A stretch of DNA of 64,000 nt from JBHIKY01 sp042139015. GTDB taxonomy: Bacteria; Bacillota; Bacilli; Bacillales; Marinococcaceae. This document shows, piece by piece, positions 17,357 through 24,792 of this stretch. Numbering within the stretch: position 1 is the first letter of the stretch; every line of letters begins with the position of its first letter. The notes beneath the pieces are model-generated. The model was not told where the DNA came from. It worked only from the letters and a program-made list of their open reading frames with translations, and searched no databases. Location of the stretch: NCBI RefSeq assembly GCF_042139015.1, contig NZ_JBHIKY010000007.1:1-64000 (forward strand), written 5' to 3'. The translations under genes and the position numbers were made by a program.

Positions 17357-17842
17357 ATGCCAGCAAGTAAACAAACAGCTCTATTTGCGATATTTTCGGC
17401 TCTTTCTGTTGTTGGAGCTTCCATTAAAATTCCGGCCGGGCTGACAAGCCTCGCGCTTGATTCGGCACCGGCTCTTGTGGCTGCTGCTTTAATTAACCCT
17501 TTTTTCGGTGCCGGCATCGCTTTTGCCGGTCATCTATTATCCGCTCTGCTGGGCGGGTTTCCGCTTGGCCCGTTTCATTTAATTATCAGCATAGAGATGT
17601 TCTTGCTCATTCTTTTGTTTGGCAGTGTATATCAAAAGGGAGCCATTTTTCCTTCTTGCTTCCTATTTTGGACGGGAAATACATTTCTTGCGCCGCTTCC
17701 TTTTATTTGGCTGATCTCCCCTGCATTTTATTCAGCTGCTGTGCCTGGACTCCTAATTGCTTCATCAATAAACATCGTCATAGCTGTATTGCTCGTGCCG
17801 CGCCTGTCCTCAATATGGAATAAAAATAAACAGGTGATATAA
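17357..17842 (+). CDS. ECF transporter S component (vitamin-type, CblT-like?)
   Basis: A 161-residue membrane protein with five or six hydrophobic segments. The start (ALFAIFSALSVVGASIKIPAGLTSLALDSAPALVAAALINPFFGAGIAFAGHLLSALLGGFPLGP; shown here as the diagnostic block order ALFA-, SIKIP-, ALDS-P, GHLLSAL-GGFPLGP) matches the substrate-binding subunits of energy-coupling factor transporters and looks closest to those proposed for alpha-ribazole (CblT). It is not adjacent to ECF ATPase or EcfT genes, as is normal for group II systems. Fourteen bases separate it from the helicase gene, so the two are probably cotranscribed. The substrate is uncertain. Confidence 0.65.
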   Translation: MPASKQTALFAIFSALSVVGASIKIPAGLTSLALDSAPALVAAALINPFFGAGIAFAGHLLSALLGGFPLGPFHLIISIEMFLLILLFGSVYQKGAIFPSCFLFWTGNTFLAPLPFIWLISPAFYSAAVPGLLIASSINIVIAVLLVPRLSSIWNKNKQVI

Positions 17843-17956
17843 GCCTTTGAGGGCTAAACTCCTCCTCCAAATAAAATTTATTGCTTTGATTGTAAATTTA
17901 CAGTAAAATTCAAGCTATAAGCGCAGTATATTTAAGTATATACATTACGCTCATAC

Positions 17957-17993
17957 AGGAGGTGACACCTCATTCATTAATGAGGGGTGCTAA
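17957..17993 (+). promoter_or_regulatory. Unusual ribosome-binding region with a looped-out hairpin
   Basis: A near-perfect AGGAGGTGA (17957-17965) lies 28 bases before the TTG start, too far to work directly. Between them CCTCATT (17968-17974) and AATGAGG (17979-17985) form a hairpin with a CATT loop. If it forms, the strong site comes to about ten bases from the TTG. A weaker GAGGGGTG partly inside the hairpin is the alternative site. Confidence 0.5.
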
Positions 17994-19364
17994 TTGGACA
18001 TAGCTCATTTATTATTGGCGGCAGTGCTGATCGGGTTGACCGCATTTTTCGTGACTACGGAATTTGCCCTGGTGAAGGTGAGAACTTCAAAGATTGATCA
18101 GCTCGTGGAAGAAGGCAGCAAAAGAGCACTGGCCGCCAAAAAAGTAATTACTGATCTTGATGACTATTTATCTGTCTGCAAGTTCGGCATTACCGTAACA
18201 ACACTAGGTCTTGGGTGGATGGGAGAACCAACTGTCGAAAGACTGCTTCATCCAGTCTTTCAACAATTTGCGCTTTCGGATAACACGGTCACCCTTTTAA
18301 GCTTTGGAATAGCATTCTCTATCATTACATTTCTTCATGTTGTGATAGGCGAGCTTGCTCCTAAGGCACTGGCCATCCAAAAAGCAGAAGCAATGTCCCT
18401 GATGCTTGCAGGACCGATTATCCTGCTATATAAAATTATGTACCCGTTAATATGGATTCTGAACGGGTCAGCACGAATCCTCACAAAAGCATTTGGACTG
18501 CAGCCGGCATCGGAATACGATTCAGCCCATTCGGAGGAAGAACTGCGTATTATGTTGACGGAAAGCTATCAAAAGGGTGAAATCAATCAGTCAGAATTTA
18601 AATACGTCAACCGAATTTTTGACTTTGATAATCGCCTGGCAAAAGAAATTATGATTCCCCGTACGGAGATGATTACTTTATCTAATGAAGCATCGCTTGA
18701 GGACAGCTTATCAACCATGACTAGTGAGCGCTTCACCCGTTATCCAGTTGTTAATGGAGATAAAGATCACATTGTCGGAATGATTCATGCAAAAGAAGTA
18801 TTCGGCGATCTCGTATCGACGGAGCGGCACCTTATTGATTTATCAAAATATCTCCGGCCGGTCATACAAATGATTGAGGCTACGCCAATTTCTGAATTGT
18901 TAATCACTATGCAGAAAGAACGGACTCATATGGCAATTATTTTAGATGAATATGGCGGCACTGCCGGTCTTGTGACAGCGGAAGATATCATAGAGGAAAT
19001 CGTCGGGGAAATGCGAGACGAATTTGATGCAGAAGAAAATCCCTTCATCCAGAAAGTGAATGACGATGATACACATTATCTTCTCGATGGGAAAGTGCTT
19101 ATCGAAGAAGTAAACGACCTTCTCGGCATCTCCATTGATGACGATGATATAGATACAATTGGAGGCTGGCTTCTCTCTGAGCGGTATAACATTATTAAAG
19201 GCGACATCGTCTCCTTTGAAGATTGTACATTCACCCTGAAGGAAGCAGAAGGCCACCAAATAAAAGTAATTGAAGTGAAAAAAGAAGCAGGCAGTGAAGA
19301 TTCCGATTCTGAGGAAGAGCTGGACGATTCAAGCCCCATCTATAGACAAAATTCTATTTCATAA
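17994..19364 (+). CDS. CorC/HlyC-type (CNNM-like) membrane protein with CBS pair
   Basis: A 456-residue protein with a DUF21/CNNM transmembrane domain (about residues 1-190), two CBS domains (about 215-335; IMIPRTEMITL, HMAIILDEYGGTAGLVTAEDIIEEIVGE) and a CorC_HlyC domain to about 430, ending in an acidic tail. Relatives such as MpfA of Bacillus and Staphylococcus export Mg2+. The older hemolysin label is misleading. Translation starts at a TTG with an unusual hairpin-containing leader. A strong terminator follows. Confidence 0.88.
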   Translation: MDIAHLLLAAVLIGLTAFFVTTEFALVKVRTSKIDQLVEEGSKRALAAKKVITDLDDYLSVCKFGITVTTLGLGWMGEPTVERLLHPVFQQFALSDNTVTLLSFGIAFSIITFLHVVIGELAPKALAIQKAEAMSLMLAGPIILLYKIMYPLIWILNGSARILTKAFGLQPASEYDSAHSEEELRIMLTESYQKGEINQSEFKYVNRIFDFDNRLAKEIMIPRTEMITLSNEASLEDSLSTMTSERFTRYPVVNGDKDHIVGMIHAKEVFGDLVSTERHLIDLSKYLRPVIQMIEATPISELLITMQKERTHMAIILDEYGGTAGLVTAEDIIEEIVGEMRDEFDAEENPFIQKVNDDDTHYLLDGKVLIEEVNDLLGISIDDDDIDTIGGWLLSERYNIIKGDIVSFEDCTFTLKEAEGHQIKVIEVKKEAGSEDSDSEEELDDSSPIYRQNSIS

Positions 19365-19367
19365 TTG

Positions 19368-19412
19368 AAAAAGCTTCCCTTTATCAGCTGAAAGCTGCAG
19401 GGAAGCTTTTCT
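19368..19412 (+). terminator. Strong bidirectional terminator after the CorC-type gene
   Basis: AAAAGCTTCCCT and AGGGAAGCTTTT form a perfect 12-bp stem around a loop containing its own CAGCTGAAAGCTG inverted repeat, with T-rich flank. Confidence 0.88.
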
Positions 19413-19527
19413 TATCATATCCTCTCTAAACTTCTCTTCCCCGCAGCAGAAAGAATCCACCGTTAGAAACATTCTATATAATGGAAAGAGAGTCTTTCTT
19501 GACCACTTTGAATTGAGGAGTGATTGG

Positions 19528-19893
19528 ATGACATTGCATATTACACATTTAGACCACATACAGCTTGCCGCTCCTGAAGGGTGCGAACAGGCTGCAAGAA
19601 AGTTTTACAGCGGCATCCTCTGCATGAAAGAAATAGAAAAACCTGATTTACTTAAGAGAAAAGGAGGATGCTGGTTCGCATTTGGTTCACTCCAGCTTCA
19701 TATCGGCGTTGAAACACCATTTCAGCCGGCAGCAAAAGCTCATCCGGCCTTTGCAGCCACAGATTTGCATGAACTGAAGAAAATTCTTGAAAACCACGGG
19801 TATCCCTGTACAGCAGATGACTCCATTCCGGGAGTTCAGCGTTTCTATACAAAGGATCCGTTTGGCAACAGGCTGGAATTTATAGGTAAGTAG
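19528..19893 (+). CDS. VOC (glyoxalase/dioxygenase) superfamily protein
   Basis: A 121-residue single-domain protein of the vicinal oxygen chelate fold. Seen: H10 in HITHLDHIQL, a central QLHIGVE and C-terminal FYTKDPFGNRLEFIGK, which place the usual metal ligands His/His/Glu. The ATG at 19528 follows GAGGAG by eight bases. Reaction unknown; relatives include glyoxalases and antibiotic-resistance proteins. Stands alone. Confidence 0.78.
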   Translation: MTLHITHLDHIQLAAPEGCEQAARKFYSGILCMKEIEKPDLLKRKGGCWFAFGSLQLHIGVETPFQPAAKAHPAFAATDLHELKKILENHGYPCTADDSIPGVQRFYTKDPFGNRLEFIGK

Positions 19894-20179
19894 TGGAAGT
19901 TGTAAGGGTAGGTGATACGCAGCAGGCAGTCACTGTCATTTTCTCCGGACATTGATTCCGCTTATTACTTCAAACAGCTTGATTTTATGGATTTGCCTGA
20001 CTTGTGTTCCACTATTGCTAGTATGGTGGCCAATTTTCTATCTCTATTCAGTAAATAACGCACCTGATGTGCTCACTTTAGAAATAGGCTTCATTTGATC
20101 AAATCACGGGTCTCATGTATCCTGCCAAGCACACAGCCTGGTTTATTGTTCAGGCTGCTTTCGCTCTACCTTTTTTCAC

Positions 20180-21115
20180 CTATTCAAGAAAACAGCTCAT
20201 AATCGTCTCCAGCGCCTCCCTTGAAGAAATATCCTCCGCTAAGAGAGGGAGGTAAAGCTTTTCTCTTGAGGAAAACATTTCTTCAATTTGTGTTAAGTAT
20301 CGCTTTTCCTGATTTCTGCGTTTTTGAATAAACTCACTATCTCCAGCATGAACCGGCATGCATTTATTCACAACAAGCGCATTCACACGCAGCTCTGTTT
20401 TTTCCAGCAGCTTCACTGCTCTCTTTGTTTCTGCGATCGGAAGCTTTTCCGGGACAAGTACATAAATGTAAGCTGTCCTTTTATTGTCCATGAGGACTTT
20501 TCTTGCGGCTGAAAATTTATCCTTTCTATTCATAAGCACCCGGTATATCGGATCATCGACCGGTTCTCCATCATTTAACCATTGGGAATAATTTTCATTA
20601 ATAGACTGACGCCGCTGCAGCATCCCTTCAATCCATGCTTCCATCAATTCCGGCAAAGACAATAATCTCACTGTATGACCGGTAGGCGCTGTATCAAACA
20701 CGATCAAATCAAAGTTTTCTTTTTCATCTAGCACTATTTCCACGAGCCTGTCAAACAAAGCCGCCTCCTCAGAGCCGGGGGAGACAGCCGCCATATCAAT
20801 CTGGCGGTTCACCTCCTCTGCCATATGAGATTTGACAAGCCCTTTTAAGTTATCCTTCACTTGATTGATGTAGCGCCTGGATTCATTTTCAGGACTGATT
20901 TCAAGTCCCCAAAGACAGTCCGTCAATTTTCTCTTTTTGTCTCCGATCTCCTCATCGAAAAGATCGCTCAGATTATGAGCAGGATCCGTCGAAACGAGCA
21001 ACGTCTTTTTGCGTTTTTTGGCAGCGGCAAGTGCAAAAGCTGAGGAAGATGTTGACTTGCCTACGCCGCCTTTTCCTCCAAAAAATACGATATCAAAAGA
21101 AAACAGATTTTCCAT
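20180..21115 (-). CDS. ArsA/Get3-like ATPase
   Basis: A 311-residue cytosolic ATPase of the SIMIBI class. Seen: deviant Walker A FGGKGGVGKST with signature Lys15 and Lys20, switch I STDPAHNLSDLF, and switch II FDTAPTGHTVRLLSLP, all typical of ArsA/Get3. It has one ATPase domain, not the duplicated ArsA form, and lacks the CxxC of eukaryotic Get3; its few cysteines are not clustered. No arsenical-resistance genes are near. It follows, by 18 bases, a gene for a short protein ending in Cys-Cys, which itself follows cstA, so a role with those proteins is more likely than arsenite export. Confidence 0.85.
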   Translation of the reverse strand: MENLFSFDIVFFGGKGGVGKSTSSSAFALAAAKKRKKTLLVSTDPAHNLSDLFDEEIGDKKRKLTDCLWGLEISPENESRRYINQVKDNLKGLVKSHMAEEVNRQIDMAAVSPGSEEAALFDRLVEIVLDEKENFDLIVFDTAPTGHTVRLLSLPELMEAWIEGMLQRRQSINENYSQWLNDGEPVDDPIYRVLMNRKDKFSAARKVLMDNKRTAYIYVLVPEKLPIAETKRAVKLLEKTELRVNALVVNKCMPVHAGDSEFIQKRRNQEKRYLTQIEEMFSSREKLYLPLLAEDISSREALETIMSCFLE

Positions 21116-21133
21116 TACCTTCCTCCTTTCTAT

Positions 21134-21397
21134 TTAACAGCAGCGAATTCCCGATAACGGTGATTTATCCATTCCCATCCGTAAATGCCAGTCATGAAAC
21201 CGCTCCACCATTTCCGGATAGAGCTCCAGCGTGTAGTAGGAAGCAGGATTCGGCAGGCCAAGCAGATCTGAAAAACAAAGCAGTAAAAACAAATCATCTT
21301 CATCACGGATTTCTCGTTTTATCTCGGCGCGGTGCGGAAGCTTCAAAACCTCATCGTAGAATTCCAGCAAGCTTCTTATACTTAATTTTTTTTCCAT
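21134..21397 (-). CDS. Short CC-tail protein (cory-CC-star family)
   Basis: An 87-residue soluble protein ending in Arg-Cys-Cys directly before the stop codon. It matches the family that I recall being labelled cory-CC-star in NCBI annotation: about 90 residues, acidic, with a terminal CC, encoded beside ArsA-like ATPases. Seen: an EFYDEVLKLPHRAEIKREIRDEDD helix-rich start (polar, charged), LLCFSDLLGLPNP centre and FHDWHLRMGM before the tail. The two end cysteines could bind a metal, form a disulfide or accept lipid. Function unknown. Confidence 0.8.
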   Translation of the reverse strand: MEKKLSIRSLLEFYDEVLKLPHRAEIKREIRDEDDLFLLLCFSDLLGLPNPASYYTLELYPEMVERFHDWHLRMGMDKSPLSGIRCC

Positions 21398-21429
21398 GGT
21401 TATCCCCCCATGATTATATCGTGCCTATA

Positions 21430-21484
21430 CGAAAAGGGCCGCAATTCTGCAGAAAGTACTGCCCTGCAGAAAGGACCCTTTTCT
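21430..21484 (-). terminator. Hairpin between cstA and the CC-tail gene
   Basis: AAGGGCC and GGACCCTT close a long imperfect stem that also contains CTGCAG on both arms. The T-run on the minus strand is short (CCCTTTTCG), so it may only partly stop read-through from cstA into the two downstream genes. Confidence 0.55.
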
Positions 21485-21510
21485 TCCTTTCTTTATTTTA
21501 TCATGTTTAC

Positions 21511-23256
21511 TTAATCATTATCCGGTTCTGTATTCGGCTTTTCTCTTCTAAACAATGCAATTGCTTCTAATAAAATCCAGATGGCAAACCCGAGAATTAT
21601 CGCGCCTAATACGAATAAGAGAATCTGCGCATCGGCGTCACCGAGACCGGACCACTGGAACAGAACCTGCTGCGTCATCGCCCAAAGGGTCATAAACAAT
21701 AAGAATATCATCGGAACAAGGGTAAATAGGAAGTTCCTTCCTTTCCGGCGAAGCCAGATCGAGATCAGCAGTAAGCTGATACCCGCCAGGAGCTGGTTCG
21801 ATGTACCAAACAGCGGCCAGAGCAGATATCCACCGGAACCAAACCCACGATCATCTCCAGGGAGAAGAACGAGCGCTGTACTTGCCCCAACAGCCATGGC
21901 TGTGGCGACATGCTTCTTCGTTAACGCCGGAGCTTTATACTCCTGGCCAAGCTCTGATATGATGTAGCGCATCAGCCGGACAGAGGTATCAAGCGTGGTA
22001 GCGGCAAAGCTTACTACAATAACCGCTACAATCGTTTCAGCCACTCCGGCCGGAAGCCCGAGTCCGGTGGCGAGCTGCCCCGCCCCTCCGATGAAGTGTC
22101 CCAGTCCATCTGCATTTGCAATAGTATAGCTTTCGTACGCGGACAGGAAGTCAGATTGAGTAGCAAAGAAGGTTGTCACTGCCAGGATGGTTATCAGTGC
22201 CAATGTTCCTTCGCCGACTGCCCCAAAATAACCGACAAATCTGGCATCCGTTTCTTTGTTCAGCTGTTTTGAAGTGGTACCGGAGGAAACAAGTCCGTGA
22301 AAACCTGAAATAGCCCCGCATGCAATCGTAATAAATAACAGTGGGAACCATGAGACATCAGAAACACCTCTTGTCGCAGGTGCTGATATTTCTGGAGCTG
22401 GCCAAGTGAACAGCAGCCCTAGATATAAAATGGCAAGACCTACAACCAGCTGGTGGGAGTTAATGTAATCCCGTGGCTGCAAAAGCTTCCATACTGGCAG
22501 AATCGATGCGATATATACATAGATCATAAGAATCGCTATCCATATCATAAATGCCCAGGATACTGCCCCAAGACCAAGCGGTCCCGCCGCTTCCTCTCCG
22601 CCAAAATAGCTGACAATATCAATCTGCAGAGCAGGTACATTCGCAGCAATTACCGCTGCTGCATACATGACAGCAAGCGCTATTATAGAAGGGACCAGCA
22701 TATTGCCGCCTTTTTTGTTTACTTTATAGCCGATCCATATTGCAAGCGGTATCTGGATGAAAACTGGCAGAACACTTGCTGGAAATGAAACAAATAAATT
22801 CGAAATAACCCATGCAAAGACAGCGTTTACCATTAATACTAGAATAAGAATGATAAACAAAAATAAGAGCTTGGCACGGCGGCCGATAATTCTTTCGGCT
22901 AATGTACCGATGGACTGTCCTTTATTACGGACTGATAATACCAGTGTTCCAAAATCATGAACCCCCGCAGCAAAGACCGTGCCGAGAACGACCCACAAAA
23001 AAGCGGGAAGCCATCCCCAATAGACGGCAACAGCAGGCCCTACAATCGGTGCTGCCCCGGCGACGGAAGTAAAATGGTGACCCCAGAGAACCCATTTATT
23101 TGTTGGTACAAAGTCTACGCCATCCCGGAATTCATGTGCCGGTGTGCGGAAATTTGGATCTAAGCGATAAATGCGTTCAGCGATAAACTTAGAATAATAC
23201 CGGTATCCGAGGGCAAATACTATAATCCCTATAACCGCTAAAACAATAGCTGGCAT
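21511..23256 (-). CDS. cstA: Carbon starvation protein CstA family transporter
   Basis: A 581-residue inner-membrane protein with about 16 hydrophobic segments. Seen: GYRYYSKFIAERIYRLDP near the start, then HHFTSVAGAAPIVGPAVAVYWGWLPAFLW and the FHGLVSSGTTSKQLNKETDARFVGYF block, all signatures of CstA. Family members import pyruvate or peptides during carbon limitation. A well-matching cre box lies between promoter and start codon, so repression by CcpA in good carbon supply is likely. AAAGGAAGAGG precedes the ATG. It heads a likely operon with the CC-tail protein and the ArsA-like ATPase. Confidence 0.92.
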   Translation of the reverse strand: MPAIVLAVIGIIVFALGYRYYSKFIAERIYRLDPNFRTPAHEFRDGVDFVPTNKWVLWGHHFTSVAGAAPIVGPAVAVYWGWLPAFLWVVLGTVFAAGVHDFGTLVLSVRNKGQSIGTLAERIIGRRAKLLFLFIILILVLMVNAVFAWVISNLFVSFPASVLPVFIQIPLAIWIGYKVNKKGGNMLVPSIIALAVMYAAAVIAANVPALQIDIVSYFGGEEAAGPLGLGAVSWAFMIWIAILMIYVYIASILPVWKLLQPRDYINSHQLVVGLAILYLGLLFTWPAPEISAPATRGVSDVSWFPLLFITIACGAISGFHGLVSSGTTSKQLNKETDARFVGYFGAVGEGTLALITILAVTTFFATQSDFLSAYESYTIANADGLGHFIGGAGQLATGLGLPAGVAETIVAVIVVSFAATTLDTSVRLMRYIISELGQEYKAPALTKKHVATAMAVGASTALVLLPGDDRGFGSGGYLLWPLFGTSNQLLAGISLLLISIWLRRKGRNFLFTLVPMIFLLFMTLWAMTQQVLFQWSGLGDADAQILLFVLGAIILGFAIWILLEAIALFRREKPNTEPDND

Positions 23257-23292
23257 GAGCGCCTCTTCCTTTCTGCATTGGATTAAAAAAAT

Positions 23293-23306
23293 AGATAACG
23301 CTTACA
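23293..23306 (-). promoter_or_regulatory. cre box (CcpA site) in the cstA leader
   Basis: On the minus strand TGTAAGCGTTATCT agrees with the cre consensus TGWAANCGNTNWCA at all but the last base. It lies downstream of the cstA promoter, a position that causes a roadblock type of carbon catabolite repression. Confidence 0.7.
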
Positions 23307-23362
23307 TATTGGTGATTTTTTCCTCCTTTCCGCTATATTCCTATGCTTATAGTAGTAGTTTG

Positions 23363-23392
23363 ATTATAAAAGAAATTATGATAATTTGCGAA
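23363..23392 (-). promoter_or_regulatory. cstA promoter
   Basis: On the minus strand TTCGCA (23392-23387), 18-base spacer and a consensus TATAAT (23368-23363). Confidence 0.6.
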
Positions 23393-23442
23393 TAATTTCT
23401 TAAAATACTATTCTAACAATAATTTTGCCAAATGTTTAGCCT

Positions 23443-23904
23443 TTAATTTTGACCGAGAGCCTTTGCAAAGAAGCTGGATAGTAAAATAATGATGAATAAG
23501 GACGGCCCCATAGCTGCAAACAGAAAAGAAAGCGGCCGTGACTTTATCAGCGGACTAAAAAAGAAAGAGATCGATGATGCCATCGTCACGCCAATAAAAA
23601 ATCCGACTAAATCATAGGTAAGTATAATAAAAAGACCGTGGAGAGCTCCAAGAGAGCCAAAGATAAACACACCTAGAAGCGGATAAACAAGCCAGGTTTC
23701 GAGCGGCTTTAACAACTGCAGCAGCAATTCCCCTGCCGCAGCTCCTGCATATGTATGTACAGTTAATATAAAAGCCAGCAGTAAAAATTGATTGATATCG
23801 CCAAGACTGATTGTATAAAAAATAAACAACAATAAGGTGACGGAGCAGGCAAGGCCGCTTCCTTTTAAATAACGAATAATTGCACTTTGTGATGAAGCCT
23901 CCAT
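23443..23904 (-). CDS. Integral membrane protein of unknown function
   Basis: A 153-residue protein, not recognised. About five hydrophobic segments (for example VTLLLFIFYTISLG, FLLLAFILTVHTYAGAAAG, FIIILLSSFFA) with short loops, so almost wholly embedded in the membrane. GGAGGA precedes the ATG. It lies between cstA and the thiT riboswitch; the latter points the other way, so no operon partner is evident. Confidence 0.6.
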   Translation of the reverse strand: MEASSQSAIIRYLKGSGLACSVTLLLFIFYTISLGDINQFLLLAFILTVHTYAGAAAGELLLQLLKPLETWLVYPLLGVFIFGSLGALHGLFIILTYDLVGFFIGVTMASSISFFFSPLIKSRPLSFLFAAMGPSLFIIILLSSFFAKALGQN

Positions 23905-23961
23905 AATATCCTCCTGAGTCCAAACTTCTTTTTAGTATACATCATATTTACTCCCCATTGC

Positions 23962-23990
23962 TTTTCAAACTCATAAGGCTGTGCTATATT
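23962..23990 (+). promoter_or_regulatory. Promoter of the TPP riboswitch-thiT transcript
   Basis: TATATT at 23985-23990 preceded at 17 bases by a weak TTTTCA (23962-23967), just ahead of the TPP aptamer. Confidence 0.45.
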
Positions 23991-24007
23991 TAAGAAAATA
24001 TTATATT

Positions 24008-24094
24008 TCCACTAGGGGTGTCGGAAGACTGAGAGAGGCGTGCTGCCTCAACTCTTAGAACCTGAACTGGCTCAGACCAGCGTAGGAAAGTGGT
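24008..24094 (+). promoter_or_regulatory. TPP riboswitch upstream of thiT
   Basis: Conserved thi-box blocks in order: CACTAGGGGTG, GACTGAGAG, CTTAGAACCTGA, CTGG...ACCAGCGTAGGAAAGTGG. The paired ends CCAC/GTGG close P1. A hairpin, TCTTGTC and GACAAGAG followed by TGTTTT (24105-24135), lies downstream and may be the terminator. It controls the thiamine transporter gene. Confidence 0.93.
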
Positions 24095-24104
24095 GCGGCA
24101 GGCT

Positions 24105-24135
24105 TCTTGTCACACAGACAAGAGTGTTTTAAAAA
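24105..24135 (+). terminator. Probable terminator of the thiT riboswitch
   Basis: TCTTGTC and GACAAGAG hairpin with loop ACACA, followed by TGTTTTAAAA, between the TPP aptamer and the thiT ribosome-binding site. Confidence 0.55.
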
Positions 24136-24182
24136 ATCAGTCGTCTCCTTTCCCCCTTTGAGGATATGAAAGGAGTATTTTT

Positions 24183-24755
24183 ATGCAATCCAATCGACTA
24201 GTCATTATGATAGAAGTCGCTATTATGGCTGCACTGGCAGTCATCCTCAGCTATATCAAATTTTCAGCACTCTGGGCAATGGGAGGTTCAATTTCCCTTG
24301 TCATGGTTCCTATCTTCATTATGGCTTTCCGGAGAGGATGGAAAATCGGAGTACTCACAGGCTTTATTTATGGAATGGTTCAGCTGTTGTTTGGTCCAAC
24401 GATTGTTCACCCTGTTCAATATATTTTAGAATATCCGATTGCTTTCGCCGTGCTGGGATTTGCCGGAGTATTTGCCGGTAAACAAAGCAGACAGGACCGA
24501 CTGCCGCTGGCTTTAATGATTACAGGTATAGGATTTGCTACTTTGCTCAGATTTCTGGATCATTTTGCTTCCGGTATTATCTGGTTTGGGGCTTACGCTC
24601 CTGATGGTATGCCGGTCTCTGCGTATTCAGCAATTTATAACGCTTCATATCTTGTGCCGGAAATGCTGATAACGATGGTGATTGTCGTTCTTATTTCCAG
24701 ATACAGGCCGCAATTTTTCATTGAAACTAAAAGATCCCCTCAGGCCGCAGCGTAA
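24183..24755 (+). CDS. thiT: Thiamine transporter ThiT (ECF S component)
   Basis: A 190-residue membrane protein with six hydrophobic segments, the thiamine-binding subunit of an energy-coupling factor transporter. Seen: IEVAIMAALAVILSYIKF at the N-terminus, GSISLVMVPIFIMAFRRGWK, VHPVQYILEYPIAF and FASGIIWFGAYAPDG, all characteristic of ThiT, where aromatic residues bind thiamine. A TPP riboswitch in the leader makes the assignment firm. GAAAGGAG precedes the ATG. A terminator follows. The ATPases and EcfT would be encoded elsewhere. Confidence 0.93.
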   Translation: MQSNRLVIMIEVAIMAALAVILSYIKFSALWAMGGSISLVMVPIFIMAFRRGWKIGVLTGFIYGMVQLLFGPTIVHPVQYILEYPIAFAVLGFAGVFAGKQSRQDRLPLALMITGIGFATLLRFLDHFASGIIWFGAYAPDGMPVSAYSAIYNASYLVPEMLITMVIVVLISRYRPQFFIETKRSPQAAA

Positions 24756-24758
24756 TGC

Positions 24759-24792
24759 CTGCCTTTCATCATGAAGGGCAGGCTTTTTTTTA
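24759..24792 (+). terminator. thiT terminator
   Basis: GCCTGCCTTTCATCATGAAGG-GCAGGC style hairpin (arms GCCTGCC and GGCAGGC with extensions) followed by eight T residues. The final bases overlap the stop codon of the convergent gene. Confidence 0.85.

Noticed and set aside
17994..19364. Hemolysin label for the CorC/HlyC-type protein
   Set aside because: Domain order DUF21-CBS-CBS-CorC_HlyC fits ion transport; there is no evidence of a toxin.
20180..21115. Arsenite efflux role for the ArsA-like ATPase
   Set aside because: Single ATPase domain, no clustered arsenite-binding cysteines and no arsB, arsC, arsD or arsR nearby.
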